Below are positions 1 to 7,644 of a stretch of 12,236 bases of DNA, in pieces. The notes below the pieces were generated by a model. It did no database searches. It was not told the origin of the DNA and saw nothing but the letters and a program-made list of their open reading frames with translations. A program made the translations under genes and the position numbers. The DNA comes from JAFDVL01 sp043736395 (GTDB taxonomy: Bacteria; Acidobacteriota; Blastocatellia; RBC074): contig JAYTCQ010000077.1 of the NCBI GenBank assembly GCA_043736395.1, positions 1 to 12,236 on the forward strand. Direction: 5' to 3'. The stretch's first letter is position 1. Every line of letters begins with the position of its first letter.

Positions 1-33
1 GTAGATTTTGTCTTCCACAGTGAACCATCTCAT
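1..33 (-). CDS. possible N-terminus of next operon gene, cut by left edge
   Basis: An ATG at 33 on the minus strand opens a frame reading MRWFTVEDKIY to the window edge. It lies about 70 nt after the stop of the ApnO-like gene, in the same orientation, and no terminator hairpin separates them, so it may continue the operon. A purine-rich GGAGAGGG lies upstream but further from the ATG than usual. The alternative ATG at 61 in another frame has no visible ribosome binding site. Eleven residues are too few to name a family. In this position a lactonase such as ApnL, the missing step of the apiose route, would make sense, but nothing in the residues shows this. Confidence 0.3.
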   Translation of the reverse strand, partial: MRWFTVEDKIY

Positions 34-102
34 CGCCTTTTTTGTGAAGCCCTCTCCTCATTTTTTGTCCGCACTATTGTTCAGGATATTTTCGATTTCT
101 TT

Positions 103-939
103 TTAGACAGGTGCTTTGGTAATCGCTTCCAGACACTCGCGAATATTTTCCGGTTCGAAAACTTTCTTCCAATCCGGCTGAATGATTTGCGCACGCGCCC
201 GTTCCATCGCCTTGATCGCGCCATCGGAAAAATTCACGGGTATTTCACTAAAAATAATTGCCAGTTCAATGTTGATGTGACCGAGGATAAAATCGCGTGC
301 AGCTTCGGCTGGCACACCGCGTCGAATCGCTTCATCCATCGCTTCGCGAATGATCGTAATACACGTGATGCCAGTCGTCTCCGACAAAGCTGGTTCGAGT
401 ATTCCCATCTGTTCGACGGTGACACGATGCGAACGCATGACAGGGCCATACATCAATTTCGCAATCTCTTCACCGCGCACGTAGTCTTCTTCGGAGCCAT
501 CCATCAAAGCATTAACAATTGCTTGCGGCGATTTGATGCCGCCGAAAAAATCTCTCCGCTGTTCCGGCGTCACGTCGTAGCTAAACACCGATGGATGGCA
601 CGGATGCGTAACGAAGTACGCCAGATCATCACGATGCAGAACTTTCCCGGCCAGCGGAGCCGCAGGATCAAGACACATCACGAGCGTACCCGGTTTCATT
701 TGTGGAATTACCTGGGCGGAAATGCGCTCTATCAAATTGTCGGGCAAAGCCAGAATTACCACGTCAGCATCGGCTAATGCTGCTGCCTGCGGAGTCGGCG
801 ATAATCCACGTTGCCGCAAATTTTCGATGCCCATCGGACTGATTTCGATGTAAACCATGTTGTAGACAGAATCTTTTAAATTGTCGGAGATGCGGCACCC
901 CATTTTTCCGCCCGCGCCGAATAAAGCTATGGTTGTCAT
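103..939 (-). CDS. apnO: D-apionate oxidoisomerase-like dehydrogenase (ApnO)
   Basis: This 278-aa cytoplasmic protein has an N-terminal Rossmann fold with the dinucleotide-binding motif GAGGKMG (residues 8-14) and an acidic residue at the end of strand 2 (E32), suggesting NAD preference. A C-terminal helical domain follows, with EQMGILEPALSE near 176-187 and GHINIELAIIF near 220-230. The HPCHPSVF stretch (112-119) and the overall layout match the 6-phosphogluconate dehydrogenase-like family to which D-apionate oxidoisomerase belongs. That enzyme oxidises and isomerises D-apionate to 3-oxo-isoapionate. The kinase and RuBisCO-like genes just upstream are its expected partners and strongly support the call. 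The ATG at 939 has a good ribosome binding site (AAGGAAAG) and lies 39 nt after the kinase stop. The family assignment is firm; the substrate is inferred from family resemblance and neighbours. Confidence 0.8.
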   Translation of the reverse strand: MTTIALFGAGGKMGCRISDNLKDSVYNMVYIEISPMGIENLRQRGLSPTPQAAALADADVVILALPDNLIERISAQVIPQMKPGTLVMCLDPAAPLAGKVLHRDDLAYFVTHPCHPSVFSYDVTPEQRRDFFGGIKSPQAIVNALMDGSEEDYVRGEEIAKLMYGPVMRSHRVTVEQMGILEPALSETTGITCITIIREAMDEAIRRGVPAEAARDFILGHINIELAIIFSEIPVNFSDGAIKAMERARAQIIQPDWKKVFEPENIRECLEAITKAPV

Positions 940-978
940 TCTTCTTTCCTTTCGTGTTAGTGATGAATATTTTTGTAA

Positions 979-2316
979 CTAATAAACACCGCACCGGATG
1001 CATTCGAAATAATCTACTCGTCCATGCTGACCACCTTTCATCGCAATTTCCAAGCCATCAAGTTTTGAATTTTCCGAGTAAGCGCGACATAACGGTGAAC
1101 CCGGAGCCATTGGCGTCCGCAGCTCCAATGCATAAATTCCAAGCTGACTAACGACGTGGCTGGACGTATCCCCACCCGCAACACAGACACGACGTAAGCC
1201 GCTATCAAGTAATAAATCGCGCAACAAAATTCCCTGCATTTTGCCCAGACGCTCACGAATCTTGAGTTTATCGAAGCCGCGTTCCCGCAAACTAGCATTG
1301 CTCGACTGCATCAATGGATCGTGCGGCCCGCGAGCAGAATATAAAATCAGGTTGCGACCAGCATCTAAAATTTCGAGCGCGGCTTTTTGCAAACGTATAC
1401 GCTCAATTTCGGCAGTCCCTTCATCCACCAGCAGTGCCGCGTCCAGCCGCAAACTCGCATAACCATTCGCCTCAGCCCATTCAATTTGCGTGAGCGTCGC
1501 TGATGAACAACTACCCGCCATCACGATATTTTGTTCGACCGCGCCTGCTGCACCATAGGTTACTCCCGGCCTTTGCCAGTGCGCCGCCAGCGCATATTCT
1601 ATGCCCGAAGAGCCAATCACAAATTTTGCGTTTGAATTCCAAATCAATCGCCCGGCGGTCGCCAGATGCGCGGACTCAAGCGTATCGAACAAAACTACAT
1701 CGGGTCGCGTAGCCAGCAACGCGGAAAATTTTTCGTTGACTTGGTCAGCCTCACCGCTCAAATGTAAGACGTCAAATAATGCAATCGTCGCATCCGTTTG
1801 CTTTCCAAAATGCAATCGGATGTCGCCTTCATCCATTGGTGTCACCGGATGCCGCGACATCATCGGGTGCCGATCCAGACGAAATGTTTCATTCGCTACC
1901 GTCGCAAATAAATTTCCGAACACGCAATATCGTTTCAGTTCCGTTGCGCCAACGAGCAGCGGAACAAACGGTGAAGCGAAAACTTTTTGCCCGATTTCAT
2001 ACGCCTTGCCGATGCTGCCAATCTGCGGCGAAGAGTCAAACGTCGAACAGGTTTTGTAATGAAAGAGCCGCGCATCCAATTTTCGCAATCGCGAGAAAAT
2101 GGGAGGCAAATTTGCTTCCATTTGCGCCGGAGTCATCGCACGACTCGCACCAGCTACACCAATGGCTTCAACGTCAGAAAATTTTTCAGCCAACAATTCC
2201 GGGGACGGCGGCGATAAAAATAAAACACTGCGCACACCATTCAGCGCGAGCGCTTCCATCGCATCGGCGGAACCCGTGAAATCGTCACCGTAAAATGTGA
2301 GCAATAATTCACGCAT
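979..2316 (-). CDS. oiaK: 3-oxo-isoapionate kinase-like four-carbon acid sugar kinase (OiaK, DUF1537)
   Basis: The protein has 445 aa. The N-terminal domain opens with YGDDFTGSADAM (residues 9-20), the substrate-domain signature of DUF1537 kinases, and carries YKTCSTFDSSPQIGSIG near 87-103. The C-terminal nucleotide-binding domain has VAGGDTSSHV (379-388) and MKGGQ (426-430). This family phosphorylates acid sugars with ATP. OiaK makes 3-oxo-isoapionate 4-phosphate, the substrate of the RuBisCO-like protein encoded immediately upstream. I chose the ATG at 2316 rather than the one at 2379: the extra 21 residues would lie inside the RuBisCO-like gene and precede the conserved start, whereas 2316 has GGAAG ten bases upstream and begins 4 nt after that gene's stop, implying translational coupling. 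Other acid-sugar kinases (OtnK, DtnK, LtnK) are in the same family; the RLP and ApnO neighbours favour OiaK. Confidence 0.82.
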   Translation of the reverse strand: MRELLLTFYGDDFTGSADAMEALALNGVRSVLFLSPPSPELLAEKFSDVEAIGVAGASRAMTPAQMEANLPPIFSRLRKLDARLFHYKTCSTFDSSPQIGSIGKAYEIGQKVFASPFVPLLVGATELKRYCVFGNLFATVANETFRLDRHPMMSRHPVTPMDEGDIRLHFGKQTDATIALFDVLHLSGEADQVNEKFSALLATRPDVVLFDTLESAHLATAGRLIWNSNAKFVIGSSGIEYALAAHWQRPGVTYGAAGAVEQNIVMAGSCSSATLTQIEWAEANGYASLRLDAALLVDEGTAEIERIRLQKAALEILDAGRNLILYSARGPHDPLMQSSNASLRERGFDKLKIRERLGKMQGILLRDLLLDSGLRRVCVAGGDTSSHVVSQLGIYALELRTPMAPGSPLCRAYSENSKLDGLEIAMKGGQHGRVDYFECIRCGVY

Positions 2317-2320
2317 CAGG

Positions 2321-3583
2321 TTAGCTTCCAAATTTCTCCATCGCACGCCGCAACTCTTCATACGTCTTGGCGTATTCATCTAACGCCACTCCCTGCATCG
2401 CAGCTTCCCACGCTTGCCGGACGCTTAACACACCCGCCGTAATCCCATCAGGATGTCCAACAATTCCGCCACCGCAGACGTACATCAAATCGGCACTGCC
2501 GACTTCTCGATAAGTATCCACGGCCTGTCCCGCCCATTGCGCCGAAGCGATCACGGGCATCGGGATGTACGGCTTGTCTGCAAACATTGGTTGCAAACAG
2601 GAACGCGCCGAAGCGATGACGGATTCATCTGGTTCCCAAAATTTATTTCGCAAGCCATTGCAGTGCATGTGATCTACGCCTGCGAGCCGCCAGATTTTAT
2701 GCCACGCGGCAAACCCAATTCCTAAATAAGGTTCGCGCGTGAACATCCCCCAGCCGTTGCGATGCCCGTGAATCGGAAGTTGCGAATGCTTGCGAAGATG
2801 CGTAACAGCGGGCGCTCCGACGTGATTCAAACTGACCATCACACACGTCCCGCCACCCGCCAGCACTTCGTCGTGATGACATAACATTTCATCAATTTCA
2901 TCAGTGATGTTAACGGCGTACATTGGTTTCTTGCCCGTACGATCAGCGTATTCATTAATCACGCGGCTGACTGCTTTGAAGCGTTCACTAAACGGCGAAT
3001 GCGGCGGATTCGCCATCAACTCATCATCCTTGATGAAATCGAGTCCGGCTTCAATCAACGTGCTGACGAGTTCGGCGGTTTGCTGCGGCGACAAGCCTAC
3101 GCTGGGCTTGATGATCGTACCGATGATCGGACGATCAGTGACGCCGGTTAATCTTCGCGTACCCGCTACGCCAAATTGAGGCCCTTGATATTTATCAGCG
3201 AACGCAAGAGGCAATTCGAGATCAAGCAATTTCAGGCCACTGAATTCCTGCAACTCATATAAATTTCCGCACACCGTCGCCAGCAGGTTCGGCAACGAAA
3301 CGCCCATATTTGCGAGCGGAAATGACAGAACGACTTCGGCTCGTTTAAATTTCCCGTTGTGATTTTTCGGAGGCTTACTGAACGGCAAACTCGGCGTATC
3401 AACTGATTCAAGTTCAGTAATGCGTTCGACTTTCGCGCCGTGATTTGCCCGTAACTCATCCGTCTCGCCCGGTACGCGAATGAACGTACCGCACGATTGT
3501 TCGCCTGCCATTTTTTCGGCGGCGTGTTCAAGTGGATGCGCGGTTTCGATGCGATAAGTAGCAATGATTCGATCAGTAGTCAT
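2321..3583 (-). CDS. RuBisCO-like protein, probable 3-oxo-isoapionate-4-phosphate decarboxylase (OiaX) or transcarboxylase/hydrolase (OiaT)
   Basis: This 420-aa protein belongs to the RuBisCO large-subunit superfamily. It has an N-terminal alpha/beta domain (to about residue 140) and then the TIM barrel. GTIIKPSVGLS carries K159, equivalent to K175 of RuBisCO. FIKDDE (183-188) supplies the carbamate lysine K185 and metal ligands D187 and E188. IHGHRNGWG (271-279) aligns with the active-site His region, and K314 in NGLRNKFWE falls at the loop-6 lysine spacing. CGGGIVGHPDG (370-380) is the phosphate-binding end. The metal site looks intact, so an active enzyme is likely. IHGHRNGWG and the loop-6 sequence are RLP-type rather than photosynthetic. 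OiaX would give L-erythrulose 1-phosphate and CO2; OiaT cleaves hydrolytically to 3-phosphoglycerate and glycolate. Sequence reading alone does not separate them. The ATG at 3583 lies 7 nt after the DUF1501 stop, without a strong ribosome binding site. Confidence 0.85.
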   Translation of the reverse strand: MTTDRIIATYRIETAHPLEHAAEKMAGEQSCGTFIRVPGETDELRANHGAKVERITELESVDTPSLPFSKPPKNHNGKFKRAEVVLSFPLANMGVSLPNLLATVCGNLYELQEFSGLKLLDLELPLAFADKYQGPQFGVAGTRRLTGVTDRPIIGTIIKPSVGLSPQQTAELVSTLIEAGLDFIKDDELMANPPHSPFSERFKAVSRVINEYADRTGKKPMYAVNITDEIDEMLCHHDEVLAGGGTCVMVSLNHVGAPAVTHLRKHSQLPIHGHRNGWGMFTREPYLGIGFAAWHKIWRLAGVDHMHCNGLRNKFWEPDESVIASARSCLQPMFADKPYIPMPVIASAQWAGQAVDTYREVGSADLMYVCGGGIVGHPDGITAGVLSVRQAWEAAMQGVALDEYAKTYEELRRAMEKFGS

Positions 3584-3590
3584 AAAAATC

Positions 3591-4979
3591 TTACGCGAGG
3601 ATACCCTTCACAACATTCCCGTGAACGTCCGTCAAACGATAATCGCGTCCGCCGTGGCGATAGGTCAACCGCGTATGATCGAAGCCTAAACAATGCAAAA
3701 TTGTCGCGTGAAAATCGTGGATGTGAACCTCGTTTTCTGCTACGCGTTCACCGTATTCGTCGGACTGTCCATAAGTAATTCCGGCTTTGACGCCACCACC
3801 TGCCATCCACGAACTGAAGACAAAATTATGATGGCCGCGTCCGTCGGGTTGATCGGTCCACGGCGTGCGCCCGTATTCCGTCGTCCAGACGACCAACGTA
3901 TCGTCGAGCATTCCGCGCAATTTCAAATCCTGCAATAATCCAGCGATTGGCTGGTCAATATTTTTTGCTAATTTTTCATAGCCTTTCAAATTTCCGTGCG
4001 CATCCCAATTGTTCGATGAACCCGTGTCTATCAGTTCGATAAATCGTACGCCACGTTCGGCAAGTCGGCGCGCTACCAAACATTGCCAGCCATAACTTTT
4101 TGTGTCGTCCCGCGTGATACCGTACAGCTTGAGAGTGGCATCCGACTCTTTCGATAAATCCAAAACTTCCGGCATTTGTTGCTGCATACCAAATGCCGTT
4201 TCAAATGATTTCAAGCGCGCCGACAGCGAAGAATCATTTGCGCGGGTGAGCAAATGTTGCGAATTGAGATCGGCCAGCAATTCGAGTTCACGCTGTTGGA
4301 TTCTGTCAGAAGGCGAAAGCCGCGCCAGATCGGGAATCGGTTCGACGCCTGGAATCACGCGCGTGCCTTGATGTACGGCAGGCAGAAAATCTGAACTCCA
4401 AACTTGCCCTCCGGCGTAAGGCAAATAGGGCGCGAGCACAATGAACGAAGGGAGATTTTGATTCTCAGTACCCAAACCATAACTCACCCACGAACCCATA
4501 CACGGGCGCTTAAACGTCACCGAACCCGTATGCATGCCGAGCGTGCCTTGAAAATGTTCGTTGTGATCGGTCTTCATCGAACGAATCACACAGACCTCGT
4601 GCATCATTTCGCGCAAATGCGGAAACAGGTCGCTGACTTCCGTGCCGCATTTTTGGTTCGGCTTGAAATCCCAGGACGGACGCAGCAATTTTCGACCATT
4701 CGCACCGAGTCCTTTTTGTTCAGCAGCGGCGGTGAGCTTCGGCTTCGGATCGAAGGTTTCCATCTGGGCGACACCGCCGGTGGAGTAAAGAAAAATCACG
4801 CGCTTTGCTTTGGCGGGAAAGTGCGGTTGCTGCGGCGCAAGCGGATTGATTGATTGAGGATTTGGGATTTTGGATTGCGGATCGGTGGCAGCGGATAGTT
4901 CGCTGATAATGCCGGGGAATAAGAGTGATCCACCGACAAGCGAATGAATCATCTGACGACGTGAGAATTGATTTTGCAT
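3591..4979 (-). CDS. DUF1501 family protein, Tat-exported
   Basis: This 462-aa protein has an N-terminal twin-arginine signal (FSRRQM, residues 5-10) followed by a hydrophobic stretch ending near SAA (29-31), so export by Tat is likely. The body matches DUF1501, a family related to the alkaline phosphatase/sulfatase fold. Visible conserved blocks are YSTGGVAQMETFDPKP (65-80), HNEHFQGTLGMHTGS (139-153), NNWDAHG (323-329), TEYGRTPW (367-374), GRGHH (380-384) and HIHDFHATILHCLG (419-432); the last four are rich in potential metal ligands. The biochemical role of DUF1501 is not established. Such genes are usually paired with DUF1549/DUF1553 genes, as here. A longer frame begins with TTG at 4994, but the ATG at 4979 lies 4 nt after the upstream stop and directly precedes the Tat motif. 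Residues 33-46 are a PQS-rich insertion encoded by a heptamer repeat. Confidence 0.85.
   Translation of the reverse strand: MQNQFSRRQMIHSLVGGSLLFPGIISELSAATDPQSKIPNPQSINPLAPQQPHFPAKAKRVIFLYSTGGVAQMETFDPKPKLTAAAEQKGLGANGRKLLRPSWDFKPNQKCGTEVSDLFPHLREMMHEVCVIRSMKTDHNEHFQGTLGMHTGSVTFKRPCMGSWVSYGLGTENQNLPSFIVLAPYLPYAGGQVWSSDFLPAVHQGTRVIPGVEPIPDLARLSPSDRIQQRELELLADLNSQHLLTRANDSSLSARLKSFETAFGMQQQMPEVLDLSKESDATLKLYGITRDDTKSYGWQCLVARRLAERGVRFIELIDTGSSNNWDAHGNLKGYEKLAKNIDQPIAGLLQDLKLRGMLDDTLVVWTTEYGRTPWTDQPDGRGHHNFVFSSWMAGGGVKAGITYGQSDEYGERVAENEVHIHDFHATILHCLGFDHTRLTYRHGGRDYRLTDVHGNVVKGILA
4858..4885. repeat. heptamer tandem repeat (GGATTNN units) inside the DUF1501 gene
   Basis: On the plus strand the units GGATTTG, GGATTTT, GGATTGC and GGATCGG follow one another with a 7-base period, with degenerate GATTGAT-like units just before (from about 4843). 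The gene on the opposite strand reads through it as PQSKIPNPQS, just after the signal peptide. Seventeen bases (4866-4882) are identical to the element at 5589-5605. This resembles the short tandemly repeated heptamers known from cyanobacteria and seen in some other bacteria. Confidence 0.7.
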
Positions 4980-4983
4980 AATC

Positions 4984-7644
4984 TTAATCCACAAAAATAA
5001 ATTCGCTACTGCTCAGCAGCACGCGCAAATAACTCGCCAGAGCTGCACGTGTTTGGGCTTCCTCCTCAATTTTAACAGATGTCAATTCAGGTCGAATTTC
5101 TCGCAGGTACGAAAGCCCTTTTCTAAGTTCCACCGCGTTCGGCTTACGCCCGAACGCCAGCCGATAGGCGTAATCAATTCGTTGCGCGTCGTCTGAAAAC
5201 GCCAGTCCTACACGTACGGCAAACTGATCAGCCTGCTTATGCACAAACGGATCATTCATCATAAACAAAGCTTGTAACGGCGTCGTGCTCAGCATCCGTT
5301 CACCAGTTGATGCATTCGTATCCGCGCTATCAAAAATAGAAAGCTGTGGATGCGCGCGAATTCGTTGCTGCATTAGGTAAACGCCGCGCCCGTTGTGTTC
5401 ATACGCCGCGACAAATGGATTGTGTACCGAGTAACGCCACGCACTTTCGGGTGGGAACGGATGCGGGCCATTCACATTCAATTCAAGCGTCCCGCTCACT
5501 GACAGCATCGTGTCACGAATTTCTTCGGCGGAAAGACGGCGACGGTTGAAATGCCAAAGCAAATTGTTCGTAGCATCTTCTGATTGCAGATTTTGGATTG
5601 CGGATTGCGGTGTCTTTGCCTCCGAATTCCGCAATCCAAAATCCGCACTTCCCAGTTGATAGACGTGCGAGAGCATCAACCTGCGGTGCATTTTTTTAAA
5701 TGACCATCCGTCCGCGATGAATTGCGAAGCCAGATAATCCAGCAATTCTGGATGCGTTGGTGCCAGACCGCGCACGCCGAAATTATTGGACGTTGGCACG
5801 ATTCCTTTGCCGAAATGATGCAGCCAGATTCGGTTGACAATCACACGCGCCGTCAACGGATTTTTTTCATCAGCAATCCATTCGGCGAGTTCGCGGCGTC
5901 CGCTGCCTTTGTAATTTTCAGGCAGCCGCGCACCGCCGAGGATTTGCAAAAAACCGCGCTGCGCAACGTCTCCAAGATTTTTGTTATCGCCTTTGCGTTG
6001 AATGCGCGAATCCGCCGCAACGCTCTCTGACACGGCATAAGCGCGTTCGACTTTGGGAGGCTCCGTTAATTCGGAAAGGCTCAATTTTACCTTGTCAGCT
6101 TCGGCGGCAATTTCGGCCAGGCTGCGTTGCGAAGACTTGCCGATGATACGATTGCGGTCGTCGTGGTCTTCTTCGCCCAATTTATTCGAATCAATAATTC
6201 GCCCGACTTGATCAGTTTCCAAACTCTTCCCTGCCGATTGCGCCAATAAATCGGCAGAAATCTGTTGCTGATTTTGCCTGCCGCTGACGTAAGCTTTCTC
6301 GACCTGTAAGGCTTCGCGCTTGAGTTCGAGCTTGCGCACTTCGTCCTGATATTTCGTGAGTGATTCGGCGGATGCGCCTTTGACCAGCGGTGTCAGGCTG
6401 TGCGGGTGCACGTAAATTTCAGTACCAGGAAAAGCGTATTGCGTGCTTTTGAAAATGCCATACAACGCGTAATAGTCGCGCGTCGGAATCGGGTCGAACT
6501 TGTGATCGTGGCAGCGCGCGCACGATACGCTCAGTGCCAAAAACGATTTGCCAAGATTGTCGAGCGTATCGTCAATCATCAAATTATCGTCCGTATCTCG
6601 CGAACCAAACCGCCGCGAAATGGCAACATAACCCGTCGCAATAATTTTTTCTTGTCGCTCCGTTTCTGCCGCTTTTTCTTCCGTATTTTTGAGCGGCAAC
6701 AAATCTCCCGCAATTTGTTCACGGATAAATTGATTGTATGGCTTGTCTTCATTGAAAGCCTTAATGACGTAGTTGCGATATTTATACGCCGTCGGAACCG
6801 GGAAATCTGAAGCGCAACCCGCCGTATCTGCGTAGCGCACAAGATCAAGCCAATGCCTTCCCCAGCGTTCGCCATACGCCGGACTCGCCAGCAAACGGTC
6901 TACAATTTTTTCGAAGGCATTCGGTGCATTATCGTTGATGAAATTTTCGACTTCGCGTGGCGTAGGCGGTAAGCCTGTCAGATCAAATGTTGCGCGTCGA
7001 ATCAACGTCAATTTATCGGCATCAGCTACCGGCGAGATTTTCTTCTCTTGCAACTTGGCGAGAATAAAATTGTCTACGGCAGTTTTCACCCACGAAGATT
7101 TTTTTACGGCAGGTGGAGCGGTTTGTTTGAGCGTCTGAAATGACCAAAATTTTTTCGCGGTATCAAAATCGTACGGTTCAGATTTTGCGATGGTGCCGAC
7201 TTCGGCTTCGCGCGGATCAGCCGCGCCAGCCTTGATCCATACTTCAAAATCGCGGATCACATTTTCGGGTAACTTCCCGCTCATCGGCATTTGCAATTTC
7301 GGATCAACGTAGCGAATAGCTTTGATCAGCAAGCTTTTTTCCGGTGCACCGGGGATGATTGCAGGTTCACCCGAAACACCGCCTTTGAGCATTCCAGCCC
7401 GTGTATCTAATCGTAAACCTCCCGCCAATTTTTTCGACTGTGCGCTGTGGCATTGATAGCATTGAGCGACGAAGACTGGTCGAATATTTTTCTCAAAAAA
7501 AGCCAGCCCTTCGGCAAAAAACGCAGCTGGTTGTTGGGGCGAATTCGCGGTCAATGCACGTGACGGAATCAGCAACCAACACACCAGAAAAACTGTCAAC
7601 AAAAACGATAATTTTAGATAAGAGATTTTACGCATGTGGATCAT
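4984..7644 (-). CDS. secreted PSD1 protein: planctomycete cytochrome c (PSCyt1) + DUF1549 + DUF1553
   Basis: This 886-aa protein has an N-terminal signal or anchor helix (residues 4-30, basic MRK then a long hydrophobic run). A PSCyt1-type cytochrome c domain follows with the haem motif CYQCH (62-66) and a possible axial methionine in LQMPMSG (118-123). The DUF1549 domain (about 180-400) includes LTGLPPTPREVENF and a second haem-type motif, CARCHDHKFDPIPTRDYY (375-392). A variable coiled-coil-prone linker (about 425-530) leads to DUF1553 (about 580-880), with NPLTARVIVNRIW and TSNNFGVRGLAPTHPELLDYLA. The family is presumed extracytoplasmic and redox-linked, but its reaction is unknown. It precedes the partner DUF1501 gene. 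The frame extends to a TTG at 7659. I prefer the ATG at 7644 (GAGG nine bases upstream); the ATG at 7635 is also possible. Either overlaps the upstream gene. Residues 669-690 are a repeat-encoded insertion. Confidence 0.87.
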   Translation of the reverse strand: MIHMRKISYLKLSFLLTVFLVCWLLIPSRALTANSPQQPAAFFAEGLAFFEKNIRPVFVAQCYQCHSAQSKKLAGGLRLDTRAGMLKGGVSGEPAIIPGAPEKSLLIKAIRYVDPKLQMPMSGKLPENVIRDFEVWIKAGAADPREAEVGTIAKSEPYDFDTAKKFWSFQTLKQTAPPAVKKSSWVKTAVDNFILAKLQEKKISPVADADKLTLIRRATFDLTGLPPTPREVENFINDNAPNAFEKIVDRLLASPAYGERWGRHWLDLVRYADTAGCASDFPVPTAYKYRNYVIKAFNEDKPYNQFIREQIAGDLLPLKNTEEKAAETERQEKIIATGYVAISRRFGSRDTDDNLMIDDTLDNLGKSFLALSVSCARCHDHKFDPIPTRDYYALYGIFKSTQYAFPGTEIYVHPHSLTPLVKGASAESLTKYQDEVRKLELKREALQVEKAYVSGRQNQQQISADLLAQSAGKSLETDQVGRIIDSNKLGEEDHDDRNRIIGKSSQRSLAEIAAEADKVKLSLSELTEPPKVERAYAVSESVAADSRIQRKGDNKNLGDVAQRGFLQILGGARLPENYKGSGRRELAEWIADEKNPLTARVIVNRIWLHHFGKGIVPTSNNFGVRGLAPTHPELLDYLASQFIADGWSFKKMHRRLMLSHVYQLGSADFGLRNSEAKTPQSAIQNLQSEDATNNLLWHFNRRRLSAEEIRDTMLSVSGTLELNVNGPHPFPPESAWRYSVHNPFVAAYEHNGRGVYLMQQRIRAHPQLSIFDSADTNASTGERMLSTTPLQALFMMNDPFVHKQADQFAVRVGLAFSDDAQRIDYAYRLAFGRKPNAVELRKGLSYLREIRPELTSVKIEEEAQTRAALASYLRVLLSSSEFIFVD
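5586..5646. repeat. inverted heptamer-repeat element inside the DUF1553 coding region
   Basis: The left arm (5586-5604) and right arm (5628-5646) are complementary over 19 bases with one mismatch, and a third GGATTGC unit sits in the loop. The arms are made of GGATTTT/GGATTGC heptamers. The element keeps the frame of the opposite-strand gene and encodes a low-complexity stretch (PQSAIQNLQS) between two conserved DUF1553 segments. This indicates an inserted repeat that the protein tolerates. Confidence 0.75.

Noticed and set aside
187..777. 196-codon plus-strand frame opposite the ApnO gene
   Set aside because: It is a shadow of the ApnO coding strand; its product has no recognisable domain and it lacks a start signal.
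2317..2379. N-terminal extension of the kinase by 21 residues
   Set aside because: It lies wholly in the end of the RuBisCO-like gene, precedes the conserved kinase start, and the downstream ATG has a better ribosome binding site.
2321..3583. Calling the RLP a true carbon-fixing RuBisCO
   Set aside because: The IHGHRNGWG and loop-6 sequences differ from RuBisCO, no phosphoribulokinase or small subunit is nearby, and the neighbours are the apionate kinase and dehydrogenase.
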